Shown: positions 51,106 through 61,398, counted from the first letter of the stretch. The stretch: 64,000 nucleotides of DNA from Entoloma clypeatum (GCA_963565915.1 OY751493.1:2604001-2668000); one strand, 5' to 3'. Translations and numbers: made by a program. Notes: a model not told the origin generated them from the sequence alone.

Positions 51106-54100
51106 CGGGCAGTCCACAGGACTCTGTACGGCCTGAGGACTGTGTTGAACCCATCCGTACTACCGCTCTACTCAACGCTTCTGCTCTTTCCGATCCCAAT
51201 TCCCTCCGTGTCCGACTTACATCTCCGCTTATCTCCGATTCTTCTCCGATACCCGCCCTTGTGGACTCCGGCTCTACTCATTGTTTTATTGACTCCCGTT
51301 ATGCTTCATCCTATAAACTCCCTTTCACCTCCATACCTCTGATCGAACTTAAATTATTTGACGGAACGTCCAACTCTGTCATTACTCAGGCGGTTGATCT
51401 CCCTGTATACTTTTCCTCCGGTGAATATATGGCCATTACAGCCTACGTGACTCTGCTCGATTCCTCCTGTTCTATGGTTCTTGGATACAACTGGCTCACC
51501 TGCTACAATCCTATGATTGACTGGGTATTGGGCAGTATTACTTTCCGTCCACAGCTCTTGAAGGAGTCTCCGACCTTGACGTCTTCTGCCAGGTCAGCTC
51601 CGCTACCTCCGCAGACCTCTCCCGATACTCCGACCTCCGACTCCGGCACACCCGCTGCTACTCCGGACGTTGTCCCGAATATTGCATTGATAAATGCAGC
51701 TGCATTTGTGCGCGCTTGCAAACTTCCGGGTGCCCAATCCTTCCGAATTCACCTCTCCGACCACACGATCTCCGCCCAATCCGTTTCTATGTCCGAGGAA
51801 CCTCCGGACCTCTCCCATATCCCAGAGGAATATCACGATTTTGCTGATGTTTTTAGCAAGACAAAAGCAGACACCCTTGCTCCGCATCGTCCATATGACC
51901 TCCGCATCGAGTTAGAAGATGGATCGACTCCCCCTATTGGCCCTATGTACTCCATTTCACAATCCGAACTATCTGCCCTGCGAAGCTTCATAGACGAACA
52001 TTTGGCCATTGGTTTTATTCGCCCCTCTTGCTCTCCGCACGGCGCTCCGGTCCTCTTTGTTCGAAAGAAGGACGGTTCCCTCCGCCTGTGCGTCGACTAT
52101 CGGGGCCTGAACAAAGTTACCAAGAAGGATCGATACCCTCTTCCGCTCATCTCCGACCTCCTTTCCACTGCCGGAAAAGTGCGTGTTTATACCACTCTCG
52201 ATCTCCGGCATGCATATCATCTTGTCCGCATTGCTGACGGAGATGAATGGAAAACCGCTTTCCGCACTCGTTACGGATCGTTTGAATGGCTTGTTATGCC
52301 TTTTGGACTATCCAACGCCCCTGCCGCTTTTCAGCGATTTGTGAATGATATCTTCAGTGACCTCCTCGATGTTACAGTGGTGGTCTACCTCGATGACATT
52401 CTCATTTACTCCGACGACCCAGCCAAGCACCCCGACAATGTCAAGGAAGTTCTCCAACGTCTCCGCAAGAACGGACTTTACGTCCACTCCGACAAGTGTG
52501 AATTTTCTGTCGACACAGTCGAATATCTTGGTTTCATCCTTTCTCCCTCCGGTCTCCGCATGTCCGAAACCAAGGTGAAGACCATTCAAGAGTGGCCTGA
52601 ACCTCGGAAAGTGAAGGACGTACAGTCTTTCCTTGGATTCGTGAATTTCTATCGACGTTTCATCCACGGTTATTTGGACATCGTTGTTCCACTCACCCGA
52701 CTCACCCGGAAGGGTACTCCGTTCCGTTTCTCCGACTCCGCACGGAGTGCATTCAATGAGTTGAAGCTCGCTTTTACCAAAGCACCGGTCCTCACTCATT
52801 GGATTCCTGATCGACCTATTATCATCGAGACGGACGCCTCCGACTACGCACTTGGTGCTATTTTGTCCATCCGGACCTCCAACGAGGAGATACACCCAGT
52901 AGTGTTCCACTCCCGCACCTTCACTGCCCCGGAACTCAACTACAACACGCACGACAAGGAGTTACTTGCTATCCATGAAGCATTCAAGGTATGGTGACAT
53001 TACCTTGAAGGCTCCGCTGCTCTGATCGACATTGTCACGGACCACAAGAACCTGGAGTACTTCGCCACTACAAAGGTTCTCACCCGCCGACAGGCCCGGT
53101 GGTCCGAGTTCCTCTCTCAGTTCAATCTCTTGATTCGCTTCCGCCCCGGACGTCTCGGTACCAAACCAGACTCTTTGACTAGATGATGGGACGTCTATCC
53201 CAAAGAGGGGAATAGCGACTATGCGTCGGTAAATCCAAGCAACTTCCGACCAGTCTTTTCCCAAGAACAGCTGTCCGCATCTCTCCGAGCTACGGAGTTG
53301 TTCACCCCTGTTCTCCGCGCCACAGTCATAATGCACATTGAACAGTTGCACTCCGACATCCTCCATTCACTCCCATCCGACCCAATCTATGCCGACCATC
53401 TCAAGGAGCCCAAACCACACTGGTCCGTAGACTCCGACGGTTTCCTCCGTCATAGTGGTCGCATTTATGTCCCCGACTCCGATAACCTCCGGCTCCGCAC
53501 CCTCTGCAACAAGCACGACCATATTCTCTCCAGACACCCCGGACAGAACAAGACAGTTAGTCTCATTCAACGAGATTATACTTGGCCTGGTGTTCGAGAC
53601 TTTGTCAAAAAGTACTGCAAATCCTGCACCACTTGCATGCGCTCTAAACCCCAACGCCACAAGCCCTATGGTATGCTGAAGCAACTCCCAGTTCCGAACC
53701 TTCCATGGAACTCCATATCCATGGACTTCATCGAGACACTTCCGACCTCCGGCGGTTTTGACGCAATCCTTGTTATTGTTGACCGAATGACAAAACAAAG
53801 CATTTTTGTTCCGACTACGATCCACTGCACCTCCGAAGATCTAGCCACCTTGTTCATCCTGCATGTGTTCTCCAAGCACGGAGTACCGGAACATGTCACC
53901 TCCGACCGAGGCCCGGAGTTCGTCTCCCGCTTTTTCCGCTCCCTCGGAAAAGCCCTCAACATGACTCTGCACTTCACCTCTGGCTACCATCCTGAAGGCG
54001 ATGGTCAAACCGAACGTACCAACCAAACCTTGGAACAGTACCTCCGCATCTTCTGCAACTATCAGCAGGACAACTGGTCCGAGCTACTTCCGCTTGCGGA

Positions 54101-54800
54101 GTTCGCGTACAACAATGCTCCGAGTGCTACGACCGGGATCTCGCCCTTCTTCGCCAATAAAAGTTATCATCCGAACCTCTCCGTCCATCCGGAGCGCGAC
54201 CTCGCATCTGCCCGTGCCCGACAATTCATTGTAGACCTGGACGAGCTTCACCAAGAACTCAAATCTACAATCCTAGAAGCCCAACGACGTTATCAAGGCC
54301 CCGCCGATCTCCGGCGTGCTCCGCCCCCTCCGCTCGAAGTAGGACAGCAAGCATTTGTGAAGGCCAAGTTTTTCCGCACTACACGACCCTCCAAAAAGCT
54401 GTCTGAAAAGTACCTTGGCCCCTTCGACATCCTTGCCAGGAATGGTACACACTCTTACACCCTCCGACTTCCGGACACCATACGTGGTGTTCACCCCGTT
54501 TTCCACATCTCCATGCTGGAGCCATCTGTTCCGAACGACATTCCGAACCGGACAGTAACTCCGCCTCCTCCGATCGACGTTGAAGGAGAAGTGGAATACG
54601 AAATCGCCGAAATCCTTGACACCAAACTGGATCGTCGGCGTTCTTGCAAACTGCTCTACCTAGTCCGTTGGCTAGGCTATGAAGGAACCGATGAGGAACA
54701 GTCCTGGCTACCCGCCACGGAACTCGAACACGCAATGGACTTAGTCGCGGACTTCCACTCCGCGTATCCAGAGAAACCGGGCCCCTTATCACGCCTATAG
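51102..54800 (+). pseudogene. pol: Element A1 pol: protease, RT, RNase H, integrase, chromodomain, with two TGA stops
   Basis: Retrotransposon polyprotein. Seen in order: aspartic protease PALVDSGSTHCFID; reverse transcriptase with RYPLPLISDLL, TTLDLRHAYHLVRI, VMPFGLSNAPAAFQR and VVYLDDILIYS; RNase H IIETDASDYALGAIL; integrase zinc site (HDHILSRHPG, CKSCTTC) and DDE residues in ISMDFIETL, VTSDRGPEF and GDGQTERTNQTLEQ; GPF-type motif LGPFDILARNGTHSY; and a chromodomain (EYEIAEILD, LYLVRWLGYEG). The frame is continuous except for TGA at 52995-52997 and 53184-53186. Each replaces an expected Arg (VW-stop-HYLEG, LTR-stop-WDVYP), so CGA to TGA is likely. The same two stops are in A2. Confidence 0.9.
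53203..53214 (+). promoter_or_regulatory. Element A internal (central) polypurine tract
   Basis: AAGAGGGGAATA inside pol, between RNase H and integrase, is identical over 12 bases to the PPT before the 3' LTR (55758-55769). Central PPTs prime an extra plus-strand start in some retroelements. Confidence 0.55.
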
Positions 54801-54852
54801 AACCGCGCAAGACATTGATATTGCAAAATAAAAAAAAATAATAACAAAAAAA

Positions 54853-55744
54853 TTAGAGGGGGGAGGGGCTACTGGGTTTTGGCCTTCTTGGCCGGCAGAC
54901 CGTCGTCCTCCGACTCATCCTCCGTTTCTCCGCTTGCAGCTCTGCAAGCTCCCCGTCCGCCAACCCCTTGTCCTCCCCCTCGTCTTTTTCCTCATCCTCT
55001 TCCTCTCCTTCTTCCTCTTCTCCGTCCTCCGTCTCCGACTCCGGAGCCGCCGCCTCCAGAAGGAAGTTCCGGTAGGTGAGGTGGTTGTTCATAATTTGAA
55101 GCTGCCGGAGCAGCGCCCAACCGACCCTCGCCGACTGCTCCTCTCTCTCCTCCAGAGCCTCCCGGAGCCCCCGGAGCTCCTCCGCGACCCCTGCGCCGCA
55201 GCAGCCTTTCGCTCCACTCGGGCCCGCAACCTCCGCGATGGCTTCCTCCGTCCTTCCCCGTTTCTGCTTCGCCCGCGTCTCGCCGGCCTTCAGGCATACC
55301 TGTTTGCCGTCCTTGCACCGCTGGCATGCGGTGCCCTTCCCCTGCCTAAGGAGACTGTCAGTAAGAAAAAGAAGGTGAAAAAGCGGGTACTCACAATGGC
55401 CACTTGCACTCCACCTTCGCCTGCGCACAGGCCTGACACGCCTCTCCCCGGACCTCCGAGTCCTCCGCTCTGCTCTCCACCCTCTGTTTCCCCGCCTTCT
55501 TCGCCCTCTTCCTCTCCGCCTCCGCCTTCTTCCTTGCCTCCGCCTCCTCCTTCTCCTTGCGTATCTGCGCCAGACGGCGCAGGAGCTCCTCTTCGGAGTC
55601 GTCCAGGTTGGCGCTGGATCAGGTGGGCTGCGTGCTCGAGCCTTGGGGCATGTTGGTGGTTACTGGAAGAAACCCTTGAAGCCGCTCATCTCCGTTAAAT
55701 AACCGAGACCACATGACCTTGTTTATTTTCTCGCGGTCTTCCAT
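54853..55744 (-). pseudogene. Antisense gene inside element A1, Cys-cluster and acidic coiled-coil protein
   Basis: Lies between pol and the 3' LTR on the opposite strand to gag-pol. Function unknown. From the ATG at 55744 the frame reads MEDREKINKVMWSRLF..MPQGSSTQPT, then meets TGA at 55621-55619 where A2 has CGA. Beyond that stop it stays open: a Glu/Lys/Ala-rich helix, a Cys motif ACQACAQAKVECKWP, a 49-bp GT..AG intron (55394-55346), a second Cys motif ACQRCKDGKQVC, a leucine-rich helix (ELRGLREALEER) and a strongly acidic tail. The paired CxxC motifs hint at nucleic-acid or metal binding. The stop at 54853 is in one of two plausible end frames. Confidence 0.65.
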
Positions 55745-55757
55745 GGGTGTCAGACCT

Positions 55758-55769
55758 AAGAGGGGAATA
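55758..55769 (+). promoter_or_regulatory. Element A 3' polypurine tract
   Basis: AAGAGGGGAATA ends one base before the 3' LTR, where the plus-strand primer is expected. Confidence 0.75.
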
Positions 55770-55770
55770 C

Positions 55771-56483
55771 TGTTATATCCGTCTCCGAATCTCCGATCCA
55801 CTCCGATCGTCCTCCGACATTCCAGACATCCGTTACCTCCGCATCTCCGCACTTTGCCATTGTGCATTTCATATTCATAACTCCATGCCTTTATGCATTT
55901 CATATTCATATTCCCATTTACTTATGCATCGCCTTTTCCACATGGTCCATTGACCGACATCTCCGATGTTCGTTACAGTCGCTGGCAACTTACGCCACAA
56001 CTCCAGACCTACTCCGACCATCTCCGTAAAGTGTTCTCACTTAGGTATTTAAGCTCGTACCATACCTGTAGTTCCTCAGTTCGAATATCAACAAAGTTCA
56101 CCCCTCTACTCCCTGTTCATGCCAGAGATCCTCGCTGTGGTACAATACGCCGACGACATCCTCATCTACTGCTCTTCCTCCATCATTACCCTTCGACGAG
56201 CTCAGTACTGTGTCTGAGTTACAACTCCGACGTCGTCCGACCATTTCCATGTCAACGTGTCTCTCACCGAGATCTTTCCAAGGACCTCCGCACCTCCAAC
56301 CTCTCCTCCGACCTCCTGAAATTGGGACACCTTATCCAACATACGGCGGCGCAACACATACGTTGAAGCCATGTCCCTCCCCTTCGTCGTTCCTCCGCAT
56401 TTCCGGAGTTCCGCTCCAGTCTCAGTCCTAGGTCCGACCTCCGACGGACTCCGACGAAGCTCCGACTTTTCACCTACTTAACA
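55771..56483 (+). repeat. Element A1 3' LTR (713 bp)
   Basis: Begins TGTTATATCC and ends CTTAACA. It is nearly identical to the A2 LTR at 59769-60481 (reverse strand) but about 4% different from the 5' LTR of the same element. It holds about twenty CTCCG motifs. Confidence 0.9.
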
Positions 56484-57171
56484 GATAACCTCAGACGAGC
56501 GACGCCCAAAATTGACAATCACCATGAAGGTTGCCAACTTATCCTATCATTGGATTGAATTGTCAACTTTCCGTCAGTATTATTATTCCTCATGATGGGA
56601 TCCATGATATTGTATTGAAATTAAAAGGCATTGTGAGGCTGGTCAACTGTTCAATGGCTCGCACTGTGTATGAAAGCTTGGCAAGTATTATGCACAATTC
56701 TCATTATAGGCCCGGGACAGTGGGACGGTGGAAAAAAGGGGATATTATTATTTGACTATGGACGTCCAGGTTGCAACGCGTGATTGTGAACGACGAACTA
56801 TGTAAGTAAATATGCTTTGATGGTTCCTGAGCCCCCAGCCTCGTTTCCAAAATTTCCGTCAAGAGACTCGCTCAACACTGACCTACATTTTGAGTGCAAT
56901 TGCTAGAGCGAGTTTTTAGCGCCCGAAGTTGAGCCTTATGACAGTGGCGAAAATTCTCACCAGAGAAATAAAGCCAAACTCAATAATAATCAGTTTCTGA
57001 CCTCCACTGGCATTCAAAAGTGTGTTCTAGCGTGGTTCCTTGACGCACTAAGGATAGATGGTGTCAGTTGAAAGATGGCTACTCATACATCATAAGCTTA
57101 CAGGCAAGCTTGCTCCAGGGCTCAACGACAATCTCAGCCTGTAGAGTGAACAACTCACTGGCACACTGTAA
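56484..57171. other. Unassigned sequence between element A1 and solo LTR C
   Basis: 688 bp with no recognisable gene. Composition is like host intergenic DNA. Its first five bases, GATAA, should be one half of the A2 target-site duplication if the inversion model is right. Confidence 0.4.
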
Positions 57172-57176
57172 GGGCA

Positions 57177-58221
57177 AGCCCCTAGAGGATTAGAGACCTT
57201 AGCAAGGAAGTCATTCCTTCTATCCTTGTTTCTTTCTGTTCCTCGACTCTGCCCATACAATGTCAAGACAATCCTCCTTTTTGTTGACTGCTCTCGCAAC
57301 TCCATCACCCTCCTATAACCTCCGATGCTGCTCCGATGCTGCTCTGATCTACTCCAAAATCTCTCCACCTGTTCCGACTCTCCTCCATCCACCCCCACTG
57401 GGTTCCAATGTTCCGAAGCCTTGTTCAGGATAGTTCCCTCTGATGGATTTCCATCCATCTTACCGTAAGGGCAACATTGCTTTCATTGGTTTCACTAACA
57501 CCAAGGTCCATCTTACCCTCTGTATTCCTATATCCTGGTACCTCCATCGGAGCTCCGCACTCCTCCGATATAGCTCCGCACTTTTCCAACGTAGCTCCAC
57601 ACTTCCTGCACACTTGACACTGTCGTTTCTCCATCGGAGCTCCGCATTTCTCCATGCCCAGCGATACAGGCAATATCCCTTCCCTTCTCCTTTCTTCTCC
57701 CTTTCGCATTCTCTTTCCACCACCTCCGACATTTTCCGATGATCTCCGACGATTCCCAACATACCTCCGACCCTCCGGTTATCGGACTTCTAGATGTGGT
57801 GTGTTTATTACTTACACTTACTATACTTTACATTTTCCTTTTCCTTTCCAAACACCTCCGACGTATCTCTGATATTCCGACGGCCTGTTCTCCACCCTTC
57901 GGTCTTTCGACATGACCTTATTACTTCAAGTCCATGCACGGTACGATACATCACTTATATATTTATCTCTTCAACCCCCATCTCCGACGTCCTCCGATCC
58001 GCTCCGCTTTTCGGAGCAGATATCTTATTTCAAATATTCCTACTATTTCATATATTCTCGTTGCCATTCCGCTTCCATTTCCAATTCCCTTTTTCTATAT
58101 ATCTGCTTCAGTTGCAGGGGATTCCTTAGAGTTTTCTCTTTGGATCTCCCTTGCAAGTCGTCCGACATCGGAGTCGCTTCGGAGCACTTCGGAGTTGTTG
58201 GATCGTAAGGTCGCCCTTACA
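57177..58221 (+). mobile_element. Solo LTR of a third family (C), 1,045 bp
   Basis: Starts TGTAAGGGC and ends GCCCTTACA, a perfect 9-bp inverted terminus, and is flanked by perfect 5-bp direct repeats CACAC (57172-57176 and 58222-58226). This is the signature of an LTR left after recombination between two LTRs. It contains a TATATATTTA stretch near 57956 and many CTCCGA/CTCCGC motifs. Orientation is taken from these motifs and is uncertain. Confidence 0.8.
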
Positions 58222-58272
58222 CACACAATGCAAAAGGGTTGTGATTCACATTGAGTTGCACTGGACAAGATG

Positions 58273-58277
58273 GTGGG
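58273..58277 (-). repeat. Target-site duplication of element B, right copy (CCCAC on minus strand)
   Basis: GTGGG on the plus strand directly left of the inverted B LTR. Its reverse complement equals the CCCAC at 48413-48417. Confidence 0.7.
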
Positions 58278-58735
58278 TGTTATGGTTGACAAACCCATGC
58301 GATGCTTAGGCAGAGAGGCTTAAGTAGCAAAGGCGGATACCAAGGTGATTGCTAGATCTGGGGAATACATGCAATGTATGTACCCTATATATACTAGAAG
58401 GTCGAGTCATCTAGATGACTCTAGAGCAGTTCCGGTCTGACTCCAGAAGCGGATCCGGAGTAGGTGTCTATGGTAACTGCTGCGGCATGAGTCAGAGTAT
58501 CTAAGTATAGTCCAATAAGTAACATGATGTCAAGGATGTGTGAGAGTAACCATCTAGATATGGTAACGATGACCATACTGTAGTGAGTAAGCGGAGGCCG
58601 GGGCCCGAATGATGTAAAAGTGAATAGTAAGCATGAAACCAATAGATAAGATGAAACTGGCCATTAATCAGATAAGGCCTCTATGTCTTGTATCTTGTCT
58701 GAGCAATCAATGCCATGGATAGCGAATCCATAACA
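58278..58735 (-). mobile_element. Element B 3' LTR (458 bp), inverted
   Basis: Reverse complement of the LTR at 48418-48875 with about three differences, all between G and A. On the minus strand a GAGAAGGGGGTAA purine tract (58748-58736) lies directly before it, and no primer-binding site follows it, so it is a 3' LTR. Confidence 0.85.
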
Positions 58736-59768
58736 TTACCCCCTTCTCAAAGGTTTTCGTCCCGAAAACAATCTTGAAAAAACAATCTTGATGTACCATT
58801 TTGCAACCAAGGTTTTCAAAAATTGCGCTTGAGATCGTTCATCAATTTCTTCTTCCAACTCCGTAGCGTCTCTCCATTGTTGTTCATCTTCCTCCTCCCA
58901 TGCTCTCGTTGTTTGTCTTCATCCTCCAATCTCCATCGTCGTCCGACTCCATCATCCAACTCCATTGCTTGATTCCATCGTCCAACTCTGTCGTTGTTCC
59001 TCTTCATCCTCCATCTTCGACCATTGTCGTCTTCATCTTCCAACTCTGTCGTTCCTCTCCTTCGTTGGTTCTCCCATCCTCTACCCCCTTCTCAAGATTT
59101 GGCGTCCCAACAAATATACATCTCCCCCAGGTGTTGAGAGTCCTGAAGAGATCCAAAGGCTCTGTTGGAGCGAAAAAAAATTCTGTGTTTTGCACTGTTG
59201 TGACTTGTGGTGTGTCTTGCTGACCAATCTCTGGTGTGATGGTGCAATGCGCCAAGCGCCTTACTTGCTGATGTGTCTTGGACCAATGCTCCCTGAGCCT
59301 GACATGGTTCCCAAGGAAAACAATGCGCCGTCCAATAGTGATGGACCCTGATGTGTGTCTTCGATGAGCCATGATAAGCTCCTGATGTGTTTGATGGTGT
59401 CTCCCAGCGTGGGAATGATTCTCTCCGTATGTTGTGGCAGTGTAGCTTTCCAATCATGTGGCTGTGCGATGATGTCGATATGTGGCTGTGTCCAATGATG
59501 CAGCTCTGTGGCTGTGCAATGATATACTTCTTGTGGCTGTGCGATGATGTCAATGTGTGGCTGTGCAGTGATGCCAAGATGTGGCTGTGCACTGGTGTGC
59601 TTCTTGTGGCTGTGCACTGATGCTCTTCTGTGGCTGTGCAGCTGAGGTAATCGGTGGCTGTGTAACTTCTTTGATGCGCTCCTAGTAGCATAGAGCTTCG
59701 GCAGATGTTGGCAAGAGGTGGTAGCTCGTCGTGAGCAATAGCGATGAGGAGTGTGAGTCTTCTGAACC
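58736..59768 (-). mobile_element. Element B internal sequence, right part, inverted
   Basis: 1.03 kb between the B 3' LTR and the edge of A2. It has an open frame on the minus strand (59691-59092) made largely of His/Ser/Thr/Gln-rich repeats and no gag or pol motif. The purine-tract block TTGAGAAGGGGGTA occurs twice on the minus strand (ending at 58737 and at 59082). A T/C-rich run with repeated CCAACTC and TCGTC words fills 58850-59085. With the left part it gives B about 1.35 kb of internal sequence. Confidence 0.6.
59450..59670. repeat. Degenerate minisatellite (TGTGGCTGTG-based) within element B
   Basis: The word TGTGGCTGTG or a close variant recurs about eight times at spacings near 24-36 bp, with ATGATG between copies. 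On the minus strand it codes for HSH/AQPQ/CTAT-like repeats depending on frame. Confidence 0.75.
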
Positions 59769-60481
59769 TGTTAAGTAGGTGAAAAGTCGGAGCTTCGTCG
59801 GAGTCCGTCGGAGGTCGGACCTAGGACTGAGACTGGAGCGGAACTCCGGAAATGCGGAGGAACGACGAAGGGGAGGGACATGGCTTCAACGTATGTGTTG
59901 CGCCGCCGTATGTTGGATAAGGTGTCCCAATTTCAGGAGGTCGGAGGAGAGGTTGGAGGTGCGGAGGTCCTTGGAAAGATCTCGGTGAGAGACACGTTGA
60001 CATGGAAATGGTCGGACGACGTCGGAGTTGTAACTCAGACACAGTACTGAGCTCGTCGAAGGGTAATGATGGAGGAAGAGCAGTAGATGAGGATGTCGTC
60101 GGCGTATTGTACCACAGCGAGGATCTCTGGCATGAACAGGGAGTAGAGGGGTGAACTTTGTTGATATTCGAACTGAGGAACTACAGGTATGGTACGAGCT
60201 TAAATACCTAAGTGAGAACACTTTACGGAGATGGTCGGAGTAGGTCTGGAGTTGTGGCGTAAGTTGCCAGCGACTGTAACGAACATCGGAGATGTCGGTC
60301 AATGGACCATGTGGAAAAGGCGATGCATAAGTAAATGGGAATATGAATATGAAATGCATAAAGGCATGGAGTTATGAATATGAAATGCACAATGGCAAAG
60401 TGCGGAGATGCGGAGGTAACGGATGTCTGGAATGTCGGAGGACGATCGGAGTGGATCGGAGATTCGGAGACGGATATAACA
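59769..60481 (-). repeat. Element A2 3' LTR (713 bp)
   Basis: Inverted copy of the A1 3' LTR, starting TGTTAAG and ending ATAACA on the plus strand. It shares the variants of the A1 3' LTR and not those of the A1 5' LTR. Confidence 0.9.
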
Positions 60482-60507
60482 GTATTCCCCTCTTAGGTCT
60501 GACACCC

Positions 60508-61398
60508 ATGGAAGACCGCGAGAAAATAAACAAGGTCATGTGGTCTCGGTTATTTAACGGAGATGAGCGGCTTCAAGGGTTTCTTCCAGTAACCACCAAC
60601 ATGCCCCAAGGCTCGAGCACGCAGCCCACCCGATCCAGCGCCAACCTGGACGACTCCGAAGAGGAGCTCCTGCGCCGTCTGGCGCAGATACGCAAGGAGA
60701 AGGAGGAGGCGGAGGCAAGGAAGAAGGCGGAGGCGGAGAGGAAGAGGGCGAAGAAGGCGGGGAACAGAGGGTGGAGAGCAGAGCGGAGGACTCGGAGGTC
60801 CGGGGAGAGGCGTGTCAGGCCTGTGCGCAGGCGAAGGTGGAGTGCAAGTGGCCATTGTGAGTACCCGCTTTTTCACCTTCTTTTTCTTACTGACAGTCTC
60901 CTTAGGCAGGGGAAGGGCACCGCATGCCAGCGGTGCAAGGACGGCAAACAGGTATGCCTGAAGGCCGGCGAGACGCGGGCGAAGCAGAAACGGGGAAGGA
61001 CGGAGGAAGCCATCGCGGAGGTTGCGGGCCCGAGTGGAGCGAAAGGCTGCTGCGGCGCAGGGGTCGCGGAGGAGCTCCGGGGGCTCCGGGAGGCTCTGGA
61101 GGAGAGAGAGGAGCAGTCGGCGAGGGTCGGTTGGGCGCTGCTCCGGCAGCTTCAAATTATGAACAACCACCTCACCTACCGGAACTTCCTTCTGGAGGCG
61201 GCGGCTCCGGAGTCGGAGACGGAGGACGGAGAAGAGGAAGAAGGAGAGGAAGAGGATGAGGAAAAAGACGAGGGGGAGGACAAGGGGTTGGCGGACGGGG
61301 AGCTTGCAGAGCTGCAAGCGGAGAAACGGAGGATGAGTCGGAGGACGACGGTCTGCCGGCCAAGAAGGCCAAAACCCAGTAGCCCCTCCCCCCTCTAA
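60508..61398 (+). pseudogene. Antisense gene inside element A2, frameshifted copy
   Basis: Counterpart of the gene at 54853-55744. Here the early codon is CGA (open), but a single base is missing near 60763 (GGGGAACAG against GGGGAAACAG in A1), which shifts the frame before the first Cys motif. The intron (60857-60905, 49 bp) and second Cys motif ACQRCKDGKQVC are intact. The two copies therefore carry different lesions. Confidence 0.65.

Larger units (their letters stand above)
49195..56483 (+). mobile_element. Element A1: full-length Ty3/Gypsy chromovirus LTR retrotransposon
   Basis: 7,289 bp bounded by 713-bp LTRs, with gag, PR-RT-RH-INT order and a C-terminal chromodomain, hence Ty3/Gypsy, chromovirus branch, Tf1/sushi-like by its self-priming site. 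Pol carries two in-frame TGA codons, so this copy is not autonomous as written. Between pol and the 3' LTR it carries an antisense gene. The five bases left of it (AGTTC) do not match the five right of it (GATAA); they nearly match GGTTC at the edge of A2, which I explain by an inversion. Confidence 0.93.

Noticed and set aside
54934..55698. Pro/Leu-rich + strand open frame of 254 residues
   Set aside because: It is the reverse strand of the acidic antisense gene; the intron and Cys motifs favour the minus strand.
55893..56366. 157-residue open frame in the A LTR, seen in all three LTR copies
   Set aside because: It lies across LTR promoter and R sequences and is preserved only because the LTR copies are similar.
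57300..58200. Coding gene in the CTCCGA-rich spacer
   Set aside because: Open frames here switch without splice support, and the whole block lies between LTR ends with a CACAC duplication.
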